Below, in pieces: positions 1 to 7,684 of a stretch of 16,714 bases of DNA. Location of the stretch: assembly GCA_016935885.1 (NCBI GenBank), contig JAFGQA010000460.1, positions 1-16,714 on the forward strand. Direction: 5' to 3'. The notes beneath the pieces are model-generated. The model did not search any database. It saw nothing but the letters and a program-made list of their open reading frames with translations, and was not told where the DNA came from. A program made the position numbers and the translations under genes. Each line of letters starts with the position of its first letter. The stretch's first letter is position 1. The DNA is from Phycisphaerae bacterium (GTDB lineage: Bacteria > Planctomycetota > Phycisphaerae > UBA1845 > UTPLA1).

Positions 1-90
1 AGGAGAGCGCGCTCCCAAAACCCACGTCAGAAGTTCCATCGGATAACATCGCCTCTCGGCTTGAGCAAACCTAGCGCTGCCATACTAAAG

Positions 91-109
91 CCACGCCCTA
101 TGGGCGTGG
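91..109 (-). terminator. Hairpin downstream of the ABC permease gene, possible terminator
   Basis: A perfect 8-bp stem (CCACGCCC / GGGCGTGG) with a 3-base loop lies 58 bases beyond the stop codon of the permease gene. Read on the minus strand it is followed by CTTTAGT, a poor U-tract, so it is a weak intrinsic terminator candidate or simply one of the palindromic repeats that are frequent in this window. Confidence 0.4.
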
Positions 110-167
110 TCGATTACTTGCAACATCGTCAGCCGCCGCGCGGCGAAGCTCTGCGCATCGACTCAAG

Positions 168-905
168 TTACCGGATCCACTTCCTTCTGATGTTCCGCAA
201 GCTGACGGCGAACAGGACCGCGCAGAACACCGCCAGAATGGCGAAGTCCAAGGGCAGCGACATCACCGCGGCGTGGCGGATCGAGCCGTGCAGGGCGTCG
301 GCGCCGTACGTCAGCGGCAGTAGGTACGAGAGCGGCCGCAGCCAGACCGGCAACTGCTCGATGGGCAAAAACAGCCCGCACAGGAACAGCATCGGGAAGC
401 GGAAGAAGTTCGAGAACGTTTGGGCCTCGAACACCTCGCTGACCGAGACGGCGATGAACAGGCCCAGGAACGTCGAGCTGATCGCGATGAGCACCACCGC
501 GGGGATCAAGGTGGACCATTCCAGGCTGGTCAGGTCGATCAGGAAGGCGGCCAGGATGACCGGCACGAACGCGTTAGCCACGCCGAAGAGGATCGCCCCG
601 GCGGTCTTGGCCAGCATCAGCAACTCGAGGGGGATGGGCGCGAGCAGCAGCCGCTCGAACGAGCGACCCTTCTTCTCGAAGGTGACCGTCACCGCCAGCA
701 GGCTGGTCGTACCGAACAGCACCGATACCGCGATCACGCCCGGCAATAGCCCCGCGACACTGTCCAGCCCCGCGCCCGAGCGGATGAAGAACATCCCCGT
801 CCACGCCAGCGGGAAGATCAGCCCCCAACTGACGTTCGGCGGCTTGAGGTAGTACAACCGCATGTCCTTGGCCAAGATGTTCCAGAATGCGATCCAGGCC
901 TTCAT
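168..905 (-). CDS. ABC-2 type transporter permease
   Basis: A 245-residue integral membrane protein that should form the transmembrane part of an ABC exporter with the ATPase encoded directly upstream. After a short cytoplasmic N-terminus it shows about six hydrophobic segments (roughly residues 25-42, 50-72, 100-122, 132-155, 165-185 and 218-238), the layout of ABC-2/DrrB/NodJ-type permeases, with FFRFPMLFLCGLFLPIEQLP typical of the fifth segment region. Length is normal for the family. Its ATG overlaps the stop codon of the ATPase gene (ATGA, 903-905), so the two are translationally coupled. The substrate cannot be read from the sequence; relatives export drugs, polysaccharides, haem or lipids. 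Confidence 0.9.
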   Translation of the reverse strand: MKAWIAFWNILAKDMRLYYLKPPNVSWGLIFPLAWTGMFFIRSGAGLDSVAGLLPGVIAVSVLFGTTSLLAVTVTFEKKGRSFERLLLAPIPLELLMLAKTAGAILFGVANAFVPVILAAFLIDLTSLEWSTLIPAVVLIAISSTFLGLFIAVSVSEVFEAQTFSNFFRFPMLFLCGLFLPIEQLPVWLRPLSYLLPLTYGADALHGSIRHAAVMSLPLDFAILAVFCAVLFAVSLRNIRRKWIR

Positions 906-1885
906 ACACCGGCTCCGATCTTCGCCTTCTCTTGCTTCATGGCGGCTGGCTCGAGACCGGTGACGCGGACGAAAACCTCCTCCAGCGAGGGGCGGATCTT
1001 ACGGGCCTCGGACACTTCCGCGCCGCGGTCCTCCAGCATCCGGACCAGCGGGCCCACCCGCACCGGCTTCGCCGACTCGACCCGGATGGCGGTGTCCGCG
1101 ATGGCCCGGCACTGAAGCTGTGGGAACTCAGCGACGACGGCATCGCAGAGCCTGGCGGCGGCTTCGGAAACGGCGAATTGCACGATGTGCCGCCCGTCTG
1201 TCTCGTGCATCAGCTCCTCCACGCTGTCGATCCGCACGATACGGCCCTTGACGATGAAGGCGATGCGCCGGCACAGCCGTTCAGCCTCCTCGATGTAGTG
1301 CGTGGTCAGGAAGACGGTCGTGCCACCGGCGTTTAGGTTTGCGATCAGTTGACGGATCTGACGCGCGCTGCCTACGTCGATACCGGTGGTTGGCTCGTCC
1401 AGAAACAGGATGGGTGGCGCGTGGATGATGCCCGCCGCGATCGTCAGCTTGCGTTTCATCCCCTTAGAATAGCCGGAGAACTTGCGTCCGGCTGCGTCGG
1501 CCAGGCCGAACCGGTCGAGCAGTTCGCGGGCTCGTGCTTCGCGGTCGCGCTTGCGCAGGCCGTACAATGATCCGCAGAAACTCAAGTTGTCAAACCCCGA
1601 CAGCTCGGAATACAGGTTGCTCTCATCGGGCACGACGCCGATAAGGTGCTGGGCGCCACGGGGGTTCTCCGAGCAATCGAGCCCGGCGATGCGTATGCTT
1701 CCGGCGTCCGGCCGGGCCAGGCCGGTGAGCATGTTGATGGTCGTGGTCTTGCCGGCGCCATTAGGGCCGAGGAAGCCGAACAACTCGCCTCGACGGACGG
1801 TGAAAATGACGGAATCGACGGCTGTGACATCGCCGAAGCGCTTGGCCAGATCGGATACTTCGATGACAGAATCTTCCTGGATCAT
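902..1885 (-). CDS. ABC transporter ATP-binding protein
   Basis: A 327-residue cytoplasmic ATPase that powers the permease encoded after it. Visible motifs are Walker A GPNGAGKT (40-47), a Q-loop region reading VVPDESNL where Asp/Glu replace the usual Gln, signature YSKGM (139-143, a variant of LSGGQ seen in DrrA/NatA-type ATPases), Walker B ILFLDEP (159-165) and the switch His in TTHYIEEAE (196). The last 120 residues form the C-terminal extension common in DrrA-like ATPases, ending in the SLEEVFVRVTG motif. The ATG at 1885 has only a weak ribosome site; it is chosen because the first beta strand (VIEVSDLAKRFG) follows at once. A palindromic repeat begins 12 bases upstream, so the promoter must lie within or beyond that repeat. 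Confidence 0.93.
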   Translation of the reverse strand: MIQEDSVIEVSDLAKRFGDVTAVDSVIFTVRRGELFGFLGPNGAGKTTTINMLTGLARPDAGSIRIAGLDCSENPRGAQHLIGVVPDESNLYSELSGFDNLSFCGSLYGLRKRDREARARELLDRFGLADAAGRKFSGYSKGMKRKLTIAAGIIHAPPILFLDEPTTGIDVGSARQIRQLIANLNAGGTTVFLTTHYIEEAERLCRRIAFIVKGRIVRIDSVEELMHETDGRHIVQFAVSEAAARLCDAVVAEFPQLQCRAIADTAIRVESAKPVRVGPLVRMLEDRGAEVSEARKIRPSLEEVFVRVTGLEPAAMKQEKAKIGAGV

Positions 1886-2213
1886 TCTTGGTTGCCGGGT
1901 GCCATGCTTTCACGCGACAAAGTCGCGGGTAAGCATGTTGACATCGGGAAAGACATGCCTACCCGGGCTCCGCCCGTGAAGGCATGGCACCCACGACAGC
2001 AGCGTCCGGGTCGCATTGTCGCCGTGCCGAGTGGGCGATGTCAACGAGTTTCGGACCTCGACGACGCGGCACCCCGCATCCACGCGTCATCCGTGGGTCT
2101 GCCCGAGCCGCCCGTGGGGATACCCGGCGGAATGTCGTGCTCGGGGTCGCCCTTCATCGGGTGATAACCGTAGGAGCAGATTGTACAGGTGTACCATGTC
2201 ATGTCCCGTGCCA
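1886..2213. other. Gene-free gap between the DUF255 gene and the ABC operon
   Basis: 328 bases without a credible gene on either strand. The left third is filled by a three-hairpin palindromic element (1897-1992). The remainder is GC-rich and contains only short dyads such as GTACA-GG-TGTAC near 2183-2194. No clear -35/-10 pair was found for the ABC operon. Confidence 0.6.
1897..1992. repeat. Palindromic element with three internal hairpins
   Basis: Outer 11-bp perfect inverted repeats GGGTGCCATGC (1897-1907) and GCATGGCACCC (1982-1992) enclose three separate stems: CGCGAC-AAA-GTCGCG (1913-1927), GCATGT...ACATGC (1933-1958) and CGGGC-TCC-GCCCG (1964-1976). The nested design resembles small non-autonomous palindromic repeats (REP/MITE-like). 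No coding potential is seen inside it. Confidence 0.75.
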
Positions 2214-4511
2214 TCATTCTCGTCTCGTCCCGGACCCTCCGGGGGTGGTCTGCCCGTCCGTCGTGTTGGGTGATGCGCCTGCCTCGTCAAGAATCTTGGT
2301 GAGCTCCGCTTCGTCGGTCACTGGCATCTCGCAGTGATGATTCCGGCATACGTAGACTGTTGTCTTGTTATCTATCATCGCCTTGTGACGCAGCAGAGGA
2401 ATGCGCTCCTCAACGCCGGCCGAGCCGGGTGCACCGGGCTCCACCAGGGCCACGATCTTGTTCGGAATATACCGGCCGTGGATGACATCGAGAAGATGTT
2501 GCGTATCGCGTTCGCCCGGCCGGCCCGCAATGGCGATCTGCCGCACCGGATGAGCGGCGAAGTCAGCCGCCCACAGCAGGTTCAAGTAGCCTCGCGGTTG
2601 GGCGCGTATCAGGCTCGCGGCTGACGCCAGCACCGCTTCCGCCTTCTTCCGGTATTCGGCGTTATCCAGGAACTCGGACAACCTGAGAAGCACCAGCGTC
2701 GCCGTCGAGTTGCCCGAGGGCACGGCGCCGTCGTAATACGGCTTCGTCCGCGCTAGCAGGTTCTTGTGGGAGGCGGACGTATAGAAGAAGCCGCCGTTCT
2801 CCTCGTCCCAGAAGTCTGCCACCATCCTGCCGGCAAGCCGGTCGGCGGCCTCAAGCCATCGCAGATCGAACGTCGCCTCGTACAGATCGGTCAGGGCGCC
2901 GGCCATTTCGGCATAGTCGTCGAGGTAGGCGGGCAGCCTGCTAAGGCCGCCTAGAAGGGTCATACTGTGGCACCGGCGTCCCGCCGGTGTCGCCACGGGC
3001 GAAACGCCCGTGCCACAAGTAGCTTTAGGCGATCTAACACCCTCGTCTCCCCCGTCGCCTTTGCCACGGTACGTGCGCAGCAACGTGCCATCACGCACCA
3101 TCTCAGTCAGCGCGAAGTTCGCTGCCTTCTCCGCCGCCTTCAGGAATCGTTCCTCGCCCAGGACCTGATAGCCGCGGGACAAAGCGGATATCATCATGCC
3201 GTTCCACGCCGCAATGACCTTGTCGTCCTTGCCCGGACGAACACGCGCCTCGCGCGCTTCACGCAGCTTGCGCCGGAGCGGCGTCATGCGATCCTCTAGC
3301 TCCTCCGGCGAGAGCCCTTTCTCCCGCGCGAACTCGGAAGCCTCCTGCGGAACGTGGAGGATGCTGTGGCCCTCGAAGTTGCCCGCCACCGTCACACCGT
3401 AGTATCCGCAGAAAAACGCCCCGTCTTCTTTGCCAAGAACGGCCTTGATCTCGTCTGGCGTCCAGACGTAGAACTTGCCCTCTTGTCCCTCGCTGTCGGC
3501 ATCCTCGGACGAATGGAAACCGCCGCGCCGGTCGGTCATATCTCGAAGCACGTAGTCGAAAACCTCGGTGGCGACGCGACGATAGAGGTCCTTGCCCGTC
3601 GCCTGCCAGGCTTCCAGGTAGACCCGGGCGAGCAGCGCATTGTCGTAGAGCATCTTCTCGAAGTGGGGCACGAGCCAGCGACGATCGGTTGAATAGCGAT
3701 GGAATCCACCGCCGAGCTGGTCGTACATGCCCCCCTGCGCCATCCGGTCGAGCGTCGTCGTGGCGATCTCCAACCACTTCTCGTCGCCCATATGCGCATG
3801 TTGCCGCAGCAAGACGCCGATGGCCCCGCTGGGCGGGAACTTCGGTGCCTGGCCAAACCCGCCCCACTGCGAGTCGAAGGCCCGCTCCAGTTCTTGCGCC
3901 GCCCGCGCCAGAATGGCCGCGTCGATGGTCCCTGCCGGCACGGTGTCGCGTCCGACCGCGTCCCTGATCGCACGGGTCAGCTCCTCGGCGCTGCGCTGAA
4001 CAGCATCAGGGTCCTCACGCCAGGTCCGAGCGATGTGTTCCAAGACCTTTCCGAATCCAGGCAGGCCGTAACGGTCGTCGGGTGGGAAGTACGTACCGCC
4101 ATAGAACGGCTTCAGGTCAGGTGTGAGGAACACGTTGAGCGGCCAGCCTCCGCTGCCCGTCATCAGTTGCACGGCCGTCATGTAGATCTCATCCAGATCA
4201 GGCCGTTCCTCGCGATCGACCTTGATGGATATGAAGTGCGCGTTTAGGACCTCCGCGACGTCGGCGTCTTCGAACGACTCCCGCTCCATCACGTGGCACC
4301 AGTGACAGGCGGCGTACCCGATCGACATGAAAATGGGCTTGTTCTCTCTCCTCGCGCGGCCCAGCGCCTCCTCACGCCAGGGATACCAGTCCACCGGGTT
4401 GTGGGCGTGCTGCAACAAGTACGGGCTGCTCTCACCCGCGAGCCCGTTCGTGCGAGCCGGTTCGGCCTGCTTCGGGGCATCGCTGGCGGACGCGTCCGCT
4501 GATTCACGCAT
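2214..4511 (-). CDS. Thioredoxin-domain protein of the DUF255/YyaL (SSP411-like) family
   Basis: A 765-residue protein. The N-terminal third is the thioredoxin-like DUF255 domain: NPVDWYPW near residue 38, then the redox pair in ACHWCHVM (Cys69 and Cys72), [11 protein letters not shown] and [12 protein letters not shown]. The rest is the alpha/alpha-barrel (six-hairpin glycosidase-like) part, with [23 protein letters not shown] and a C-terminal [12 protein letters not shown] cysteine pair. The molecular role of the family is not settled; redox or protein-thiol functions are suggested. The ATG at 4511 is preferred over a GTG at 4592 because AAGGTGG lies 7-8 bases upstream and the extra 27 residues do not fit the family. 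Oddity: about 30 extra residues near the last third, encoded around 2955-3060, come from an in-frame palindromic repeat. The gene is adjacent to the peroxide-defence island but separated from it by 522 bases. Confidence 0.9.
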   Translation of the reverse strand: MRESADASASDAPKQAEPARTNGLAGESSPYLLQHAHNPVDWYPWREEALGRARRENKPIFMSIGYAACHWCHVMERESFEDADVAEVLNAHFISIKVDREERPDLDEIYMTAVQLMTGSGGWPLNVFLTPDLKPFYGGTYFPPDDRYGLPGFGKVLEHIARTWREDPDAVQRSAEELTRAIRDAVGRDTVPAGTIDAAILARAAQELERAFDSQWGGFGQAPKFPPSGAIGVLLRQHAHMGDEKWLEIATTTLDRMAQGGMYDQLGGGFHRYSTDRRWLVPHFEKMLYDNALLARVYLEAWQATGKDLYRRVATEVFDYVLRDMTDRRGGFHSSEDADSEGQEGKFYVWTPDEIKAVLGKEDGAFFCGYYGVTVAGNFEGHSILHVPQEASEFAREKGLSPEELEDRMTPLRRKLREAREARVRPGKDDKVIAAWNGMMISALSRGYQVLGEERFLKAAEKAANFALTEMVRDGTLLRTYRGKGDGGDEGVRSPKATCGTGVSPVATPAGRRCHSMTLLGGLSRLPAYLDDYAEMAGALTDLYEATFDLRWLEAADRLAGRMVADFWDEENGGFFYTSASHKNLLARTKPYYDGAVPSGNSTATLVLLRLSEFLDNAEYRKKAEAVLASAASLIRAQPRGYLNLLWAADFAAHPVRQIAIAGRPGERDTQHLLDVIHGRYIPNKIVALVEPGAPGSAGVEERIPLLRHKAMIDNKTTVYVCRNHHCEMPVTDEAELTKILDEAGASPNTTDGQTTPGGSGTRRE
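2966..3017. repeat. Two-hairpin palindromic repeat inserted in frame within the DUF255 gene
   Basis: The ends TGTGGCA (2966-2972) and TGCCACA (3011-3017) are inverted repeats. Between them lie two perfect stems, CACCGGCG-TCC-CGCCGGTG and CACGGGCG-AAA-CGCCCGTG, giving a cloverleaf-like fold. It is 52 bases long, lies inside the coding sequence and leaves the frame open, adding a peptide containing [16 protein letters not shown]. The gap at 9405-9434 holds a hairpin with related GTGG-CACCGG ends. Confidence 0.85.
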
Positions 4512-4660
4512 GTTCCAACCACCTTCGCTGCTGGCCACCGCTAAGTACTGCCGCACCCAGAAACGCGCCGGCCAGGAGTAGTCCCGCAACACACCCGCGT
4601 GGGCTTCGTCTTAATACATACCTACGCCAGCACGGTGCCCATCAGCCAAGCTGATTCTGA

Positions 4661-4810
4661 TCATGTTTGAACATTGTGAATGCCACTGGCGGCAGGTGCC
4701 GCTGCGGCGCGTGCCACTGGCGGCTTGTCCGCCAGTGCCTGCACACGTGATAGACGCACGCGCAGGCAAGCTGCTCGTGGCGCACGTGGCTGTCAACTGT
4801 CCAAACATGA
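4661..4810. repeat. MITE-like element with 13-bp imperfect terminal inverted repeats
   Basis: TCATGTTTGAACA at 4661-4673 is mirrored by TGTCCAAACATGA at 4798-4810 (12 of 13 positions pair). Inside, CACTGGCGG (4715-4723) and CCGCCAGTG (4729-4737) form a 9-bp perfect stem with loop CTTGT, and GCCACTGGCGGC occurs twice in direct orientation (about 4682 and 4713). No transposase is encoded. The duplicated target site that would prove transposition is not evident. Confidence 0.55.
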
Positions 4811-4836
4811 CTTGGTCCCGCTTAAAGCAGTTAACG

Positions 4837-4938
4837 AATGAATGTAGCGTCGGGGCTTGTCCCCGGCGCCTGGTTCAGTAGCATTTCACTGCGCCGCCCA
4901 CAAGAGGCGACGCTACATTCAAACGTGAAACGCTCCAG
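4837..4938. repeat. Large palindromic repeat, copy 1 (full palindrome)
   Basis: TGAATGTAGCGTCG at the left end pairs with CGACGCTACATTCA at about 4908-4921, and a looser match continues inward through CTTGT / ACAAG. The right part, 4879-4938, is nearly identical to 6947-7006 (4 differences in 60 positions by eye), which shows a dispersed repeat family and not a local terminator. Confidence 0.8.
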
Positions 4939-5033
4939 TCGAGCGACGGTGCCTCGGCGATCGAGACAGCAAATCCACCTTCGTCTGCACGGGGGGTGTA
5001 TGTACTTGGTGAACGTATTCAACGCGACGGGCG

Positions 5034-5609
5034 TCACCAGTTCTCCGCCAGCAGCTCGAAGTGCGCCTGTGGGTGCGCGCAGGCCGGACACGAATCCGGC
5101 GCCTCGGTGCCTTCGTGGAGATAACCACAGTTCCGGCACCGCCAGACAACCTTCTCCTTCTTCTTGAAGACCGCACCGGCCTCCACATTCGCGAGCAGGT
5201 CGAGGTAGCGCTTCTCGTGTTGCTTCTCAGCTACGCTCACAGCCGCGAAGACCTTCGCAATCTCCGCAAAGCCTTCCTCACGGGCAACCTCCGCGAACTC
5301 CGGATACATGCTTTCCCATTCGTAATGTTCACCCGCGGCCGCGGCCTTGAGATTCTCCGCCGTGCTGCCGATTACTCCCGCCGGAAACGCGGCCTGGACC
5401 TCCACATCGCCGCCCTCGAGGAACTTGAAGAACCGCTTGGCGTGCTCCTTCTCCTGATTGGCGGTCTCCTCGAAGATGTCCGCGATCTGGACGAAGCCCT
5501 CCTTCTTCGCCTTGCTGGCAAAGTAGGTATAGCGATTCCTCGCCTGCGACTCACCCGCGAACGCTGTAAGCAGATTCTTCTCTGTCTGACTACCTTTCAA
5601 ACTGGCCAT
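5034..5609 (-). CDS. rbr: Rubrerythrin
   Basis: A 191-residue cytoplasmic diiron peroxidase that reduces hydrogen peroxide to water using electrons passed through its own rubredoxin domain. The ferritin-like domain (1-145) has the full ligand set in classical rubrerythrin positions: Glu20, Glu53, His56, Glu94, Glu97, Glu128 and His131. The C-terminal rubredoxin domain has two Cys pairs, CRNC (158-161) and CPAC (174-177). Length is exactly that of classical rubrerythrins. The ATG at 5609 is preceded by GAGGGAT at good spacing. It is the last gene of the peroxide-defence island, 118 bases after a ferritin-like gene. Confidence 0.96.
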   Translation of the reverse strand: MASLKGSQTEKNLLTAFAGESQARNRYTYFASKAKKEGFVQIADIFEETANQEKEHAKRFFKFLEGGDVEVQAAFPAGVIGSTAENLKAAAAGEHYEWESMYPEFAEVAREEGFAEIAKVFAAVSVAEKQHEKRYLDLLANVEAGAVFKKKEKVVWRCRNCGYLHEGTEAPDSCPACAHPQAHFELLAENW

Positions 5610-5727
5610 CTAATCATCCCTCATCTGGCCGCAACCGTTGGGCGACAACGCCGCCGCCGCAAGCCACGCAGCCTCTCGCTGTGTCATTCAATCTCGGATC
5701 GGTTGACAGCCGCACTGCTTTCTCGGG

Positions 5728-6240
5728 TCAGAAAGGCGCGAAACCGCTGTTCGACCAATACTCCTCCTTCAGTTCCTCTTGCTGTTGAAGTAGCGCCCGA
5801 TAGTGGCCGGCTTCCCACCCTGCGAGCTCGGCGTAGAATCGCCTCACGTATGGGTCATTGGCGGCCTCTGCCTCAGCCTGATAGAACGCCATCGCATCTG
5901 CCTCAAGCTGCAGGCCGATCGATAAAGCGCTCATCTCATAGTGGGCGTCCTTGATGCGCGCCTTGATGCCGTCGGAGAATATCGGCGAGAGTCCGGACAG
6001 GTCTGTGCGGGGGCCAAGCTTGGCGGCTTGATCCGGCTTGCCGGTTTTCAACACGGACTCGTAGTGCTGCGTAAGAAAACGCATGTGGTCCGATTCTTCG
6101 GCCGCCAACTGGGCGAAGACCTCTTTCGCCTTGGGGTCTGCACTCGCATTGGCCGCCATGCTGTAGAAGCTGTGCCCGTCACGCTCGGCCTTGATCGCCT
6201 TGAGCAAGCCTCCCGCAAGCCTTGTTGGGTCATCCACCAT
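5728..6240 (-). CDS. Ferritin-like diiron protein (rubrerythrin-type, no rubredoxin domain)
   Basis: A 170-residue four-helix-bundle protein. Diiron ligands are visible on all four helices: Glu19 in AERDGHSFY, Glu49/His52 in EESDH, Glu113 in LEADAMAFY and Glu143/His146 in WEAGH. This pairing of ExxH motifs is that of the rubrerythrin/YciF-like ferritin family. It lacks a rubredoxin tail, so an electron donor would have to come from another protein. AGGGAG sits at a suitable distance before the ATG. It is 73 bases downstream of another ferritin-like gene. A role in peroxide reduction or iron handling is inferred from family and context; the exact reaction is unknown. Confidence 0.88.
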   Translation of the reverse strand: MVDDPTRLAGGLLKAIKAERDGHSFYSMAANASADPKAKEVFAQLAAEESDHMRFLTQHYESVLKTGKPDQAAKLGPRTDLSGLSPIFSDGIKARIKDAHYEMSALSIGLQLEADAMAFYQAEAEAANDPYVRRFYAELAGWEAGHYRALLQQQEELKEEYWSNSGFAPF

Positions 6241-6313
6241 AGATCATCTCCCTGGCGCTATAGCGCCCCGCAGTGCTCCCGGCCGCCGCCGACGAAAGTG
6301 GGCGCAGCCGGGC

Positions 6314-6766
6314 TCAGTTCTCTTTAAGGAAGTTATCATCGTATTCGATCTCGAACCGCAGCTTGTGCTTGGCCTCCTCCTGGGCAAGGCCTAGCAAGGT
6401 CGCCTTCAACGCGGGATCGTCCGCGGCCAATGCCAGGTCGCTGTACATTCTGAACGCCGCCTTCTCCGCCTTCATTGCCATGATAAGAGCATCCTGGTAA
6501 TCGATGTCCGCGGAGAGCTTGACGGATTCCAAATAGTCGCCAATCTTGAGATCAAGGACCCGCTGCTCCACCTTCAGCATCTGTTTGCCTTCCCTGACCT
6601 GAAGAAGTTTCGCCTTGTGCCCCCTTTCTTCATCCGCGAAAGCGAGAAAAACCTCCCTCATGTGTTTGCAATCCATCCTGCCTGCCAGGTTCGTGTACAA
6701 CCTGGCCGCGTTCTCCTCTTCCCCGATGGCAAAGTCCAGTATCTTGTCCAAGGTATCCAACGCCAT
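6314..6766 (-). CDS. Ferritin-like diiron protein (short rubrerythrin-type)
   Basis: A 150-residue four-helix-bundle protein with Glu17 in GEEENAARLY, Glu47/His50 in DEERGH, Glu101 in KAEKAAFRMY and Glu131/His134 in QEEAKH. These four positions make a complete diiron site of rubrerythrin type. No rubredoxin domain follows; the protein ends at KEN. The ATG at 6766 has GGAG 6-7 bases upstream. It is a paralogue of the neighbours at 5728-6240 and 12663-13163 by motif pattern, though clearly diverged from both. Function beyond diiron chemistry is inferred from the setting. Confidence 0.88.
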   Translation of the reverse strand: MALDTLDKILDFAIGEEENAARLYTNLAGRMDCKHMREVFLAFADEERGHKAKLLQVREGKQMLKVEQRVLDLKIGDYLESVKLSADIDYQDALIMAMKAEKAAFRMYSDLALAADDPALKATLLGLAQEEAKHKLRFEIEYDDNFLKEN

Positions 6767-6946
6767 GTGTTTCTCCTATAAAGTGACATAGTCCTGAGTC
6801 AAGCCCTGTTAGCAATATCAGACATCCGTCCGATTCGAGGCCGACGAGTAGTACACCACTCGAACATGCGGATCGGTGCGATTCGAGCGGCACGGCTCGC
6901 CAGCCATGAGACAAAAGAGTCCGGTGCGTCGGCCACACACGTTCGA

Positions 6947-7006
6947 TAGCATTTCACTGCGCCGCCCACAAGGCGCGACGCCACATTCAAACGTGAAACG
7001 CCCCAG
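6947..7006. repeat. Dispersed repeat, copy 2 (half element)
   Basis: This 60-base stretch matches 4879-4938 in the same orientation with about 4 differences, starting TAGCATTTCACTGCGCCGCC and ending in GTGAAACG-CCCCAG. The left arm that makes copy 1 a full palindrome is missing here. It lies in the 295-base gap (6767-7061) between the DPSL gene and the ferritin-like gene at 6314-6766. Nothing else recognisable was found in that gap. Confidence 0.85.
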
Positions 7007-7050
7007 CCTCGACGCGGGCGCTGGCTAGACTCCGTGGCTTAGGTCGAGCA

Positions 7051-7070
7051 CGCGGGTCTGCTCACCCGCG
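7051..7070 (-). terminator. Hairpin overlapping the stop codon of the DPSL gene
   Basis: CGCGGGT (7051-7057) and ACCCGCG (7064-7070) form a 7-bp GC-rich stem with a 6-base loop that includes the TGA stop. On the minus strand no U-tract follows, so it may stabilise the mRNA 3' end or slow polymerase; it is not a clear intrinsic terminator. Confidence 0.35.
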
Positions 7071-7559
7071 CTTGAGCATGAGATCGATATCCTCCTGCAG
7101 TGCCTCCAGGTCCTCCTCGTGTTCAACTTCGTCCTGGAGGATCTGAAGCGCCATGTTGTAGGTGACCGGGTCCGCTTCCTTCGTCACTTCCATCATGCTC
7201 TTGTAGACGCTGATGGCGCACTGCTCGCCCTTGATATTCTGCTTGAGCAGTTCGACCACGTGCGGCTTCTCCGGAGCGTCATACCCGCAATTGGTCATCT
7301 TGTACCAGTCTTCCGGTTTCGTCACGGGCATGCCGCCCAACTGAAGAATGCGGTTCGAGAGCATGTCCGCGTGGCGCAGCTCGTCGTTGGCGTGCTGCAC
7401 CAATTCGGCCATGACCGCTTCCTTCATCGGCCCTTTGGCGACCTTCGCGCCCAGCCAATACTGATAATAGGCCAGCCACTCGTCAGCGAACGCCTTGTTC
7501 AGCAGGCTGAGCAGTCGCTTCACATCCATGCCGACGATTTCACGACCTTTGCTACCCAT
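7062..7559 (-). CDS. Dps-like (DPSL / thioferritin-type) ferritin
   Basis: A 165-residue four-helix-bundle protein. The N-terminal region (GREIVG near residues 5-10, then LLNKAFADEWLAYYQYW) matches the Dps-like family first described in archaea and also found in some bacteria, which forms 12-subunit shells, oxidises iron with peroxide and stores it. Diiron ligands are likely Glu27, the EL-H pair around Glu60-His63, Glu112 in KGEQC and the EVEHEED segment near 144-149. Two cysteines, Cys91 in TNCGYDAP and Cys114 in GEQCAISVY, match the paired Cys typical of the DPSL group. ATG at 7559 is preferred over a TTG at 7580 because AAGGAG lies 9-10 bases upstream of it. It follows catalase by 125 bases, a pairing that fits coordinated peroxide and iron removal. 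Confidence 0.88.
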   Translation of the reverse strand: MGSKGREIVGMDVKRLLSLLNKAFADEWLAYYQYWLGAKVAKGPMKEAVMAELVQHANDELRHADMLSNRILQLGGMPVTKPEDWYKMTNCGYDAPEKPHVVELLKQNIKGEQCAISVYKSMMEVTKEADPVTYNMALQILQDEVEHEEDLEALQEDIDLMLKRG

Positions 7560-7684
7560 AGCACTCTCTCCTTTCTGCAAGAACGGTTAGCTCTCGTTGG
7601 TGGTCTCAGAATCAACTCCGCAGCCCGTTTCTGGGGCATCCCTCTACGCGGTGACTCCTTCACCGGGTAGCCACCTGTCTCGCC

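Larger units (their letters stand above)
4512..5033. other. Gene-free, repeat-rich gap between the rubrerythrin and DUF255 genes
   Basis: 522 bases with no credible gene. They are occupied by a 150-base element with imperfect terminal inverted repeats (4661-4810) and by a large palindrome whose right half recurs at 6947-7006. Nothing recognisable is seen in 4512-4660 or 4939-5033. A promoter for the DUF255 gene should lie here but no convincing -35/-10 pair was found. Confidence 0.6.

Noticed and set aside
4512..4592. GTG start at 4592 for the DUF255 gene
   Set aside because: The extension has no family similarity and ATG 4511 has a good ribosome site.
5061..5954. 297-residue plus-strand ORF
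   Set aside because: It runs antisense to rubrerythrin and the next ferritin-like gene; the translation is Leu/Arg-rich without domains.
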